Shown here piece by piece: positions 5,604 to 11,329 of a DNA stretch of 11,329 nt. Position 1 is the stretch's first letter. The number at the start of each line of letters is the position of its first letter. The notes beneath the pieces were generated by a model. The model was not told the origin of the DNA. It did no database searches and saw only the letters and a list, made by a program, of their open reading frames with translations. The DNA is from Mycolicibacterium flavescens (GTDB lineage: Bacteria; Actinomycetota; Actinomycetes; Mycobacteriales; Mycobacteriaceae), in NCBI RefSeq assembly GCF_001722335.1, contig NZ_MIHA01000044.1, forward strand, positions 1-11,329, given 5' to 3'. Both the position numbers and the translations under genes were made by a program.

Positions 5604-6083
5604 GTGACCATCGAGCCCCGCCCCACCGCTGACCTGGTCGACGAGATCGGCCCCGACGTCCGCAGCTGCGATCTGCAACTGCGCCAGTTCGGCGGCCGCG
5701 ACCAATTCGCCGGCCCCATCACCACCGTCAAGTGTTTCGAGGACAACGCCCTGCTCAAATCGGTGCTGTCGGAACCGGGTAACGGCGGCGTGCTGGTCGT
5801 CGACGGCGACGGCTCGGTGCATTCGGCGCTCGTCGGCGACGTCATCGCCGGGCTCGGCGTGGACAACGGCTGGGTCGGGCTGATCATCAATGGCGCCGTG
5901 CGCGACGCCGCCACCCTGCGCACCCTCGACATCGGCGTCAAGGCGCTGGGCACCAACCCGCGCAAGAGCAGCAAGACCGGCGAGGGGCAACGCGATGTCG
6001 CGGTCGAGTTCGGCGGGGTGGTGTTCGTGCCGGGACACGTCGCCTACAGCGACGAGGACGGCATCGTCGTCGTCGCCCCCTGA
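5604..6083 (+). CDS. rraA: RraA family protein (Rv3853, often labelled menG)
   Basis: GTG start, 159 residues, 9 bp after the MerR stop, so probably cotranscribed with it. The sequence shows the RraA fold signature: [20 protein letters not shown] (78-97), GAVRD (97-101) and the strongly conserved [13 protein letters not shown] (116-128), ending [16 protein letters not shown]. In E. coli RraA binds RNase E and inhibits RNA decay. Related proteins are metal-dependent class II aldolases that use the Arg-Asp of GAVRD. M. tuberculosis Rv3853 has this structure, was long annotated as the menaquinone methyltransferase MenG, and lacks a methyltransferase fold, so that label should not be copied. Whether it modulates RNase E here is unknown. 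The ribosome site is weak; the GTG is the first start giving a full-length N-terminus. Confidence 0.92.
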   Translation: MTIEPRPTADLVDEIGPDVRSCDLQLRQFGGRDQFAGPITTVKCFEDNALLKSVLSEPGNGGVLVVDGDGSVHSALVGDVIAGLGVDNGWVGLIINGAVRDAATLRTLDIGVKALGTNPRKSSKTGEGQRDVAVEFGGVVFVPGHVAYSDEDGIVVVAP

Positions 6084-6092
6084 TTTCCCTCG

Positions 6093-6150
6093 CGAGCAGA
6101 CGCAAAGTGCCCCAATTTCGGTGGAAAAAGGGGCACTTCGCGTCTGCTCG
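6093..6150. terminator. Long bidirectional hairpin between convergent rraA and ethA
   Basis: Two 21-nt arms (6093-6113 and 6130-6150) are complementary except for one mismatch (A6106 against C6137). The arms contain cgagcagacgc and gcgtctgctcg at the base and aagtgcccc/ggggcactt above. Inside the 16-nt loop, TTTC and GAAA can pair further. It begins 10 bp after the rraA stop and ends 10 bp before the ethA stop, as expected for a shared terminator. There is no long U tract. I recall gagcagacgc hairpins of this type between convergent genes in other mycobacteria. Confidence 0.8.
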
Positions 6151-6159
6151 GCGGAGGGA

Positions 6160-7629
6160 CTAGACCCGGGCCGGCACCTTGTGCTTGCTGAACTTCAGGG
6201 CCTCGTCGTTGACCTTGCCCCGGCGGATGAGCCGCAGATCCAGCAGGTAGTTCTGCTTCAGGCGCCACGGCGGGACGTCACCGGCCTTGGGCAGATAGTC
6301 CAGCGCCCGCAGGACGTAGCCGGGGGTGAAGTCCATCAGCGGCCGCTCGTCGACGCTGTTGCCGGGATGCTGGGGCTCGACGCGGTCGAATCCCTTGTCA
6401 TCCATGTAGTTCAGCACCCGGCAGAAGAACTCGGAGACCAGGTCGGCCTTCAGGGTCCACGACGCGTTGGTGTAGCCGACGGTGAACGCCATGTTCGGCA
6501 TGTGGGTCAGCATCATGCCCTTGTAGGCCATGGTGTCGTTGAGGTTGATCGGCTCGCCGTTGCGCCTGATCTCCGCGCCGCCGAACAGCTGAAGGTTCAA
6601 ACCCGTTGCGGTGATGATGATGTCGGCTTCGAGCTCCCGACCGGACGCCAGCTTGATACCGGTCTTGGTGAACCGCTCGATGGTGTCGGTGACGACGTCG
6701 GCCTTGCCGTGGCGGATCGTCTTGAACAGATCCCCGTTGGGCGCCAGGCAGAGTCGCTCGTCCCACGGGTTGTAGCGGGGGCCGAAGTGCTTCTGCACGT
6801 CGTAGCCCTCGGGCAGCCGGCGCTTGGCCATGGTCATCAGCTGGTTGCGCATGAACTTCGGGAAGCGCCTGCTGAGCTGGTACTGCGCCGACTGGAACAG
6901 GATGCTCTTCCAACGGTTGAGCACGTAGGCGGGCTTCTCGGGCAGCGTCTTGTTGGTGCGCACGGTGAACGGGTCGACGTCGGGCAGCGCGCCGATGTAG
7001 GTCGGTGAGCGCTGCAGCATCGTGACGTGGCCGGCACCGGAATTGGCAAGCGCCGGAATCAGAGTCACCGCGGTGGCGCCGCTGCCGATCACGACGATCT
7101 TCTTGCCCTGGTAGTCCAGGTCCTCGGGCCAGTGCTGCGGGTGGATGATCGTGCCCTCGAAGTCGTCGCGGCCGACGAACTCCGGGGTGTAGCCCTGGTC
7201 GTAGTTGTAGTAGCCGCTGGCCGCGAACAGGAACGACGCGGTGAGCTCGACTTCCTCGCCGTCGCGTTCGACGCGCACGGTCCAGTGGTTCGCATCATCA
7301 GACCAGTCGGCCGACAGCACGCGGTGGCCGTACCGGATGTTCTTGTCGATGCCGTACTCGGCGACCGTCTCCTTCAGGTACGCCATGATCGACGGCCCGT
7401 CGGCGATCGCCTTCTCCGAGGTCCACGGCTTGAACCGGAATCCGAGGGTGAACATGTCGGAGTCCGAGCGGATGCCCGGGTACTTGAACAGATCCCAGGT
7501 GCCGCCGAGATTGTCGCGGCGTTCCAGGATCGCGTAGCTCTTGGCTGGGCAGCGGTCCTGCAGATGCCAGGCGGCGCTGATGCCGGAGATCCCGGCTCCC
7601 ACGATGACGACGTCGAGATGTTCGCTCAT
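6160..7629 (-). CDS. ethA: EthA, FAD-dependent Baeyer-Villiger monooxygenase
   Basis: ATG at 7629, 489 residues, the same length I recall for M. tuberculosis EthA (Rv3854c). The first FAD-binding Rossmann motif is G11-A-G13-I-S-G16. The Baeyer-Villiger fingerprint F-x-G-x-x-x-H-x-x-x-W-P lies at 157-168 (FEGTIIHPQHWP). The NADPH-binding Rossmann motif GSGATA follows at 182-187. It also matches EthA in RYNPWDERLCL-type, ITATGLNLQLFGG and TVGYTNASWTLKADLVSE segments. EthA oxidises ketones to esters and activates thioamide drugs such as ethionamide. It is transcribed divergently from ethR, its repressor. A start 18 bp upstream (7647) is possible, but the ATG at 7629 matches the homologue's N-terminus (M-x-EHLDVVIVGAG). 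No damage is visible in the frame. Confidence 0.96.
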   Translation of the reverse strand: MSEHLDVVIVGAGISGISAAWHLQDRCPAKSYAILERRDNLGGTWDLFKYPGIRSDSDMFTLGFRFKPWTSEKAIADGPSIMAYLKETVAEYGIDKNIRYGHRVLSADWSDDANHWTVRVERDGEEVELTASFLFAASGYYNYDQGYTPEFVGRDDFEGTIIHPQHWPEDLDYQGKKIVVIGSGATAVTLIPALANSGAGHVTMLQRSPTYIGALPDVDPFTVRTNKTLPEKPAYVLNRWKSILFQSAQYQLSRRFPKFMRNQLMTMAKRRLPEGYDVQKHFGPRYNPWDERLCLAPNGDLFKTIRHGKADVVTDTIERFTKTGIKLASGRELEADIIITATGLNLQLFGGAEIRRNGEPINLNDTMAYKGMMLTHMPNMAFTVGYTNASWTLKADLVSEFFCRVLNYMDDKGFDRVEPQHPGNSVDERPLMDFTPGYVLRALDYLPKAGDVPPWRLKQNYLLDLRLIRRGKVNDEALKFSKHKVPARV

Positions 7630-7637
7630 GGTACCGG

Positions 7638-7667
7638 AGCGTATCAACGGTGTGTCGAGTCAGTCAA
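7638..7667 (-). promoter_or_regulatory. Probable ethA promoter
   Basis: On the minus strand TTGACT (7667-7662) is followed after 18 bp by TACGCT (7643-7638). The transcription start would fall at about 7631, two or three bases before the ATG at 7629, so ethA mRNA would be practically leaderless. Both boxes overlap or flank the repeats thought to bind EthR, which explains repression by occlusion. Confidence 0.5.
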
Positions 7668-7698
7668 CGGTGTGTTGAGAAACTCGACACCGTGTAAA
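7644..7698. promoter_or_regulatory. EthR operator: direct and inverted repeats in the ethA-ethR gap
   Basis: TCAACGGTGTGTCGAG (7644-7659) recurs as TCAACGGTGTGTTGAG (7664-7679) with one change and a 20-bp period. An inverted related element, CTCGACACCGTGTAAA, lies at 7683-7698. The whole spans 55 bp of the 79-bp gap. In M. tuberculosis EthR binds cooperatively along a region of about 55 bp with repeats of similar GTGTCGA type, covering the ethA start. The 20-bp period puts the two direct repeats on nearly the same helical face. Confidence 0.75.
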
Positions 7699-7708
7699 GT
7701 AGATACCT

Positions 7709-8356
7709 GTGACCGCCGCCAGCCCGTCGCGCGCCGCCCGCGCTCGTCGTACCTCCCGCCCCACCGGTGATGAACGCGAGCACGCCATCCTCGGCACCCT
7801 CGAACGCCTCCTGGCCGAGCGCCCACTGGCCGAGATTTCGGTGGATGACCTGGCCAAAGGCGCGGGGCTGTCCCGCCCGACGTTCTACTTCTACTTCCCG
7901 TCCAAGGACGCCGTGCTGCTCGCGCTGGTCGAGCAGGTGATCAACGAGGCCGACCGCAACGCCGACGCGGCGATGGGCGGCATGGACGCATCGGTGGAAC
8001 CCGCAGGCGTCTGGAAAGCCATCAACGCACTGTTCAGCACCTTCGGCACGCACCGGGCAGTCACGCTGGCCGGCGCCGCGGCACGCCCGACCAACCCCGA
8101 GGTGCGGGCGCTGTGGTCCCGGTTCATGCAGAAGTGGATCGACCACACCACCGCGTCGATCCAGGCCGAACGCGACCGCGGCGCCGCCCCGACGACAATT
8201 CCGGCCGCCGACCTCGCCACGTCGCTGAACCTGATGAACGAACGCACGATGCTGGCGTCGTTCGCCACCGAACAACCCGCCGTCGACCCCGCGCACCTCG
8301 TCGACACGCTCGCCCACATCTGGGTCACCAGCATCTACGGCAAGACTCCGCACTAG
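7709..8356 (+). CDS. ethR: EthR, TetR-family repressor of ethA
   Basis: GTG start, 215 residues (M. tuberculosis EthR has 216). After a basic N-terminal arm (residues 1-20), the helix-turn-helix spans about 41-66 (ISVDDLAKGAGLSRPTFYFYF). The C-terminal ligand domain contains WSRFMQKWIDHTTASI, ERDRGAAP and SLNLMNERTMLASF. The two Asn in NLMNERT correspond to Asn176/Asn179 of EthR, which line the hydrophobic pocket that binds ketones and inhibitor drugs. It represses the divergent ethA and probably itself through the repeats at 7644-7698. TAAAGT at 7695-7700 could be its -10 box, giving a leaderless message at the GTG; no ribosome site is present. The 3' end lies 20 bp before dinB. Confidence 0.95.
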   Translation: MTAASPSRAARARRTSRPTGDEREHAILGTLERLLAERPLAEISVDDLAKGAGLSRPTFYFYFPSKDAVLLALVEQVINEADRNADAAMGGMDASVEPAGVWKAINALFSTFGTHRAVTLAGAAARPTNPEVRALWSRFMQKWIDHTTASIQAERDRGAAPTTIPAADLATSLNLMNERTMLASFATEQPAVDPAHLVDTLAHIWVTSIYGKTPH

Positions 8357-8369
8357 TCACCGGTCGATG

Positions 8370-8383
8370 CGAACATATGTTCG
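8370..8383. promoter_or_regulatory. LexA SOS box overlapping the dinB start
   Basis: CGAACATATGTTCG is a perfect 14-bp palindrome that matches the actinobacterial LexA consensus (CGAAC-N4-GTTCG core). The ATG used as the dinB start (8377-8379) is inside it, and an in-frame GTG (8383) begins on its last base. LexA bound here would block initiation of a leaderless or near-leaderless transcript, or elongation from upstream ethR. DNA damage would then induce the polymerase. Confidence 0.8.
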
Positions 8384-9588
8384 TGTCCGGTGTCGATGCA
8401 GCGAGCATCCTGCACGCCGACCTCGACTCGTTCTACGCGTCGGTCGAGCAGCGTGACGACGCCTCGCTGCGCAACCGGCCGGTGATCGTCGGCGGCGGCG
8501 TGGTGCTCGCGGCCAGCTACGAGGCCAAGGCCTACGGGGTGCGCACCGCGATGAGCGGCCGCGAGGCGCGACGGCTGTGCCCGCACGCCCTCGTCGTGCC
8601 GCCGCGGATGTCGGCGTACTCGCAGGCCTCGGCGGCGGTCTTCGAGGTGTTTCACGACGTGACCCCGGTGGTCGAACCGCTGTCGGTCGACGAGGCGTTC
8701 CTCGACGTCTCGGGTCTGCGGCGGGTGTCGGGCACCCCGGTGCAGATCGCGGCGCGACTGCGCACGCAGGTCCGCGAGCAGGTCGGCCTGCCGATCACCG
8801 TCGGTATCGCCCGCACCAAGTTCCTGGCCAAGGTCGCCAGCCAGGAGGCCAAGCCCGACGGTCTGCTGCTCGTGCCACCGGATCGCGAGTTGGCATTCCT
8901 GCATCCGCTGCCGGTGCGACGGCTGTGGGGTGTCGGCGCCAAGACGGCCGAGAAGCTGCACACGTTCGGCATCGAGACCGTGGCCGATGTCGCCGAACTC
9001 AGCGAGTCGACGCTCGGGTCGCTGGTCGGTCAGGCGATGGGCAGCCGGCTGTTTGCGTTGTCGCACAACATCGATCGACGACGGGTCCTCACCGGTGTGC
9101 GGCGTCGCTCGGTGGGCGCGCAGCGGGCGCTGGGCAGGCGCGGCAACACGATGAGCACCGCGGAGGTCGACGCGGTCGTCGTCAATCTGATCGACCGGAT
9201 CACCCGCCGGATGCGCGCGGCCGGGCGCACGGGCCGCACCGTCGTGTTGCGGTTGCGGTTCGACGATTTCAGCCGAGCCACCCGATCACACACCCTGCCG
9301 CGCGCGACCGCGTCCACCGAGGTGATCCTGCAGGCGGCCCGCAGGCTGGTCGTCGAGGCCGGGCCGCTGATCGCCGAGAAGGGCCTGACGCTGATCGGTT
9401 TCGCGGTGTCGAACATCGACCGCGACGGCGCCCAGCAACTCGAGCTCCCGTTCGGCGCGCACACCGACACCACCGCCGTCGACGCGGCCGTCGACCAGGT
9501 CCGTCAGCGGTACGGCAACGCCGCGCTCACCCGCGGCGTGCTGCTGGGCCGCGACGCCGGGCTCGAAATGCCGCACCTGCCGGACTGA
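8377..9588 (+). CDS. dinB: Y-family DNA polymerase IV (DinB), DinB3-like paralogue
   Basis: 403 residues from the ATG at 8377; an in-frame GTG at 8383 is possible. The palm begins ILHADLDSFYASVE: D15 is the first catalytic carboxylate, and Y20 lines up with the steric-gate residue (Y12 of Dpo4, F13 of E. coli Pol IV). The second catalytic pair is D105-E106 in SVDEAFLDV. The fingers carry VLAASYEAKAYGVRTAM, the thumb carries LWGVGAKTAEKL (helix-hairpin-helix), and the little finger is about 235-350. QLELPF (354-359) is a beta-clamp-binding motif. The polymerase performs error-prone bypass of DNA damage. It follows ethR by 20 bp and carries a LexA box. It resembles the third DinB of M. smegmatis rather than DinX or DinP of M. 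tuberculosis; this assignment is from memory. Confidence 0.94.
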   Translation: MFVSGVDAASILHADLDSFYASVEQRDDASLRNRPVIVGGGVVLAASYEAKAYGVRTAMSGREARRLCPHALVVPPRMSAYSQASAAVFEVFHDVTPVVEPLSVDEAFLDVSGLRRVSGTPVQIAARLRTQVREQVGLPITVGIARTKFLAKVASQEAKPDGLLLVPPDRELAFLHPLPVRRLWGVGAKTAEKLHTFGIETVADVAELSESTLGSLVGQAMGSRLFALSHNIDRRRVLTGVRRRSVGAQRALGRRGNTMSTAEVDAVVVNLIDRITRRMRAAGRTGRTVVLRLRFDDFSRATRSHTLPRATASTEVILQAARRLVVEAGPLIAEKGLTLIGFAVSNIDRDGAQQLELPFGAHTDTTAVDAAVDQVRQRYGNAALTRGVLLGRDAGLEMPHLPD

Positions 9589-9589
9589 T

Positions 9590-10105
9590 TCAGGGCCGGC
9601 CCTTCGGGTTCTGCTTGCGCGGCTGGGCTTTCTTGGCGGGCTGGGTCTTCTTGGCGGGCTGGGCTTTTTTCGCGGGCTGGGCTTTTTTCGCGGGCTGGGT
9701 CTTTTTCGCGGGCTGAGCCTTCTTCGCAGGAGCCTTCTTGACCGGAGCCACCTGCTTGGCAGCCGCCTTCTTCGCGGGTGCCTTCTTCGCAGGTGTCTTC
9801 TTGGCGGCTGCCTTGCGCACCGGGGCCGGCGGCGGGTTGGCCGCCTCGGTCTTGGTTGACGCCGTCGGCACCGCCTTGGTCGGAGCCTTCTTCGCCGGCG
9901 CCTGCTTCGCGCGGGTCGCCCCCTTCTTCGCGGGCGCCTTCTTCGCGGGCGGCTCGATAGCGGGTTGTTTGGGCCCGTCGCCCAACCCGACCTTCTCGGC
10001 GGCGTCCTCGGCCACCTCCCGCACCCGGGCCACCAGGTCGGCCGCGCGTTGGCCCAGTGCGGCGGCCGTGTCACCGATCATTCGTTTCACCACTGTCGAC
10101 TCCAT
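9590..10105 (-). CDS. Basic PAKK-repeat protein, possible nucleoid-associated protein
   Basis: 171 residues from the ATG at 10105; Met9 is an alternative start. Residues 1-40 (MESTVVKRMIGDTAAALGQR, later DLVARVREVAEDAAEKVGLG) look like an amphipathic helical head. The rest is histone-H1-like: PAKKAPAKK tracts (53-75 and 97-130) around a Thr/Pro linker, then six AQPAKK/TQPAKK hexapeptides (about 130-165) and a basic end. There is no membrane helix or signal peptide. Basic tails of this kind occur on mycobacterial HupB and other DNA-binding proteins, so DNA or RNA binding is inferred. The head matches no family I know. It lies 70 bp behind the PHP gene on the same strand and may be cotranscribed with it. 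Its stop is one base from the dinB stop. The frame is convincing because the repeats are in phase. Confidence 0.8.
   Translation of the reverse strand: MESTVVKRMIGDTAAALGQRAADLVARVREVAEDAAEKVGLGDGPKQPAIEPPAKKAPAKKGATRAKQAPAKKAPTKAVPTASTKTEAANPPPAPVRKAAAKKTPAKKAPAKKAAAKQVAPVKKAPAKKAQPAKKTQPAKKAQPAKKAQPAKKTQPAKKAQPRKQNPKGRP
9611..9718. repeat. Six tandem 18-bp units coding A/T-QPAKK
   Basis: On the plus strand, units of the form ctgggctttcttggcggg repeat six times without gaps. Variation is almost wholly at the Lys codons (tttctt/tttttt/cttctt) and the Ala/Thr codon. They form the C-terminal tail of the minus-strand PAKK protein. Length variation between strains is expected. Confidence 0.82.
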
Positions 10106-10175
10106 AACGCCGAGAACCCGGACAAGTGGGACGAGTACCCCGTTCGGTGGCTTTTACCGACGTGGTGTGACCGAG

Positions 10176-11183
10176 TCAGGCGTTCGTCCACTCCAGAAGC
10201 CGCTCGGCGGTCCAGGTGTTGACGATGCGGTCGAGCGGCACCTCGGCCTCCAGCGCCCGCTGCGCCCCGTACCCGAGGAACTCCAGCTGCCCCGGCGCGT
10301 GCGAATCCGTGTCGATCGAGAACAGGCAGCCGATGTCGAGCGCGAGATTGAGCAGCCGCGTCGGCGGGTCCCGGCGCTCCGGACGCGAATTGATCTCGAC
10401 GGCGGTGCCGTTGTCGCGGCAGGCGGTGAAGACCTTCTCGGCGTCGAACTTCGATTCCGGCCGCATCCCGCGCCCGCCGGTGACCAGGCGGCCGGTGCAG
10501 TGCCCGAGCACGTCGGTGCGCGGATTGGCGACCGCCTTGAGCATCCGCCGGGTCATCGCCGCGGACTCCATCGCGAGCTTGGAGTGCACGCTGGCCACCA
10601 CGACGTCGAGGCGCTCGAGCAACTCGGCATCCTGGTCGAGCGACCCGTCCTCGAGAATGTCGACCTCGATACCGGTCAGGATCCGCATCGGCGCCACGGT
10701 CTCGCGGATCTCGTCGATGACGTCGAGTTGCTGACGCAGCCGGTCGGCCGACAGCCCGTTGGCGATCCGCAGCCGCGGCGAGTGATCGGTCAGCGCGCAG
10801 TACTCGTGCCCCAATTCCTTTGCCGCCAGCATCATTTCCTCGATCGGCGCGGAGCCGTCCGACCAGTTCGAGTGCACGTGCAGATCTCCGCGCAGCGCCG
10901 CGCGAACCTCACCGCCGCCGAGATCGGCCGCATTGGAGCGCAGTTCGACCAGCACGTCGGGCTCGCGGCCCGACCACGCCTGCGCGATGACCTTCGCGGT
11001 CTTGGGCCCGATCCTGGGCAGCGACTGCCAACTGTTGGCGGTGCCGTGCCGGTCGCGGTCGGCCTCCGAGAGCGCCTCGACGACGTCGGCGGCGTTGCGG
11101 TAGGCCATCACCCGCCGCGGGTCTTCGCGCGCGCGGTCCTTGTAGTACGCAATCTGACGGAGGGCGACAACGGGGTCCACCAC
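10176..11183 (-). CDS. HhH-PHP protein (PolX-like without polymerase palm), Rv3856c-like
   Basis: 335 residues. The start is GTG at 11183, with a second GTG directly after it. Residues 1-45 resemble the 8-kDa helical domain of PolX (YYKDRAREDPRRVMAYRNAA). LPRIGPKTAKVIAQAW (55-70) is a helix-hairpin-helix for DNA contact. The PHP metal site is complete: H102 and H104 in DLHVHSNWSDG, D109, H134 in TDHS, E173 in GIEVDI, H200 in ASVHS, H228 and C229 in GHCTG, D293 and H295 in DTDSH. PHP domains act as phosphoesterases or 3'-5' exonucleases on DNA ends. The nucleotidyltransferase palm present in PolX is absent. I think Rv3856c has the same length and neighbourhood. It probably works in DNA repair or as a phosphoesterase. 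Its upstream region is taken by an insertion sequence. Confidence 0.88.
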   Translation of the reverse strand: MVDPVVALRQIAYYKDRAREDPRRVMAYRNAADVVEALSEADRDRHGTANSWQSLPRIGPKTAKVIAQAWSGREPDVLVELRSNAADLGGGEVRAALRGDLHVHSNWSDGSAPIEEMMLAAKELGHEYCALTDHSPRLRIANGLSADRLRQQLDVIDEIRETVAPMRILTGIEVDILEDGSLDQDAELLERLDVVVASVHSKLAMESAAMTRRMLKAVANPRTDVLGHCTGRLVTGGRGMRPESKFDAEKVFTACRDNGTAVEINSRPERRDPPTRLLNLALDIGCLFSIDTDSHAPGQLEFLGYGAQRALEAEVPLDRIVNTWTAERLLEWTNA

Positions 11184-11202
11184 TCCAGTGTGCCCACCGG
11201 CG

Positions 11203-11329
11203 CTAGGAGTCTGCTGAATTAATACGGTGTGCCGGGTCGGTTTGTTCTGGGTTTTTGGGGATGATTGATCGGTGCAGGGTCGCTCTGATGATCAGCGTGA
11301 ATTGTTGGATGCCGAATCGGTTGCCGGGC
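11203..11329 (+). mobile_element. Left end of an insertion sequence, probably IS1182 family
   Basis: From about 11203 the sequence becomes AT-richer (gagtctgctgaattaata) and then leads into a transposase start at 11272. The exact end is a guess: no second copy or right end is in the window, so terminal inverted repeats and target duplication cannot be seen. The element lies about 20-25 bp from the start of the PHP gene, where that gene's promoter would be expected. Confidence 0.55.
11272..11329 (+). CDS. IS1182-like transposase, N-terminus only
   Basis: GTG at 11272 reads VQGRSDDQRELLDAESVAG and is cut by the window edge after 19 codons. This opening (x-Q-G-x-x-D-x-Q-R-x-L-L-D-x-E-S-V-A-G) is what I recall for actinobacterial IS1182-family transposases, which continue with HLL and a Phe-rich helix. 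The catalytic DDE domain lies outside the window. No canonical ribosome site is obvious. The family call is from a short stretch, so it is moderately sure. Confidence 0.62.
   Translation, partial: MQGRSDDQRELLDAESVAG

Noticed and set aside
4812..6038. 408-codon minus-strand frame opposite the MerR gene and rraA
   Set aside because: Both plus-strand genes have full family motifs, and the antisense product has none.
5890..7008. Plus-strand frame running from rraA into ethA
   Set aside because: It crosses a hairpin terminator and is antisense to ethA; no domain is visible.
9738..11222. 494-codon plus-strand frame opposite the PAKK and PHP genes
   Set aside because: The minus-strand PHP protein has a complete metal site; the plus-strand product is low complexity and spans two genes.

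Overview
The window is high-GC DNA from a mycobacterium, most likely a rapid-growing Mycolicibacterium-type species. The evidence is a run of genes in the same order as the Rv3850-Rv3856c region of M. tuberculosis (a DUF6474 protein, the H-NS-like Rv3852, rraA/menG, ethA, ethR, a PHP protein), close protein similarity recalled from memory, the mycobacterial SOS-box type, and many GTG starts. No search was run, so family names rest on motif and sequence recognition.

Left edge (1-925): 42 codons of the 2-oxoglutarate decarboxylase gene kgd (plus strand) stop abruptly at about 126 and abut the 3' side of a minus-strand gene for a secreted Pro/Thr-repeat protein (start at 746). Kgd normally lies far from this locus, so this is either a rearrangement breakpoint or an assembly chimera. 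A 179-bp divergent gap follows.

Region 926-4217 (plus strand) is a tightly packed cluster: a DUF6474 coiled-coil protein, a small four-helix membrane protein with a GHDHSG motif, a YcnI/DUF1775 protein, a CopC-domain protein and a CopD-like membrane protein. The last three overlap by ATGA and GTGA and look like one copper-handling operon. Region 4312-6083 (plus) holds the Lys/Ala-rich, membrane-anchored H-NS-like protein, a TipA-type MerR regulator with a textbook 19-bp-spaced promoter and an internal ribosome site, and rraA. A long hairpin (6093-6150) separates rraA from the convergent ethA.

Region 6160-9588 is the divergent ethA/ethR pair around a repeat-containing operator, followed by a Y-family DNA polymerase (DinB3-like) with a perfect LexA-type palindrome overlapping its start codon. 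A second PAKK-rich basic protein (minus) ends one base from dinB, and behind it on the same strand lies a HhH-PHP protein. At the right edge (about 11203-11329) an insertion sequence begins, with the first codons of an IS1182-like transposase, very close to the PHP gene start.

The most notable signals are the apparent conservation of the TipAL/TipAS two-product design in the MerR gene, with its autoregulatory and probably leaderless promoter, and the SOS box over the dinB start. The kgd junction and the pair of unrelated PAKK-tail proteins on either side of the ethA/ethR/dinB block also deserve a second look.
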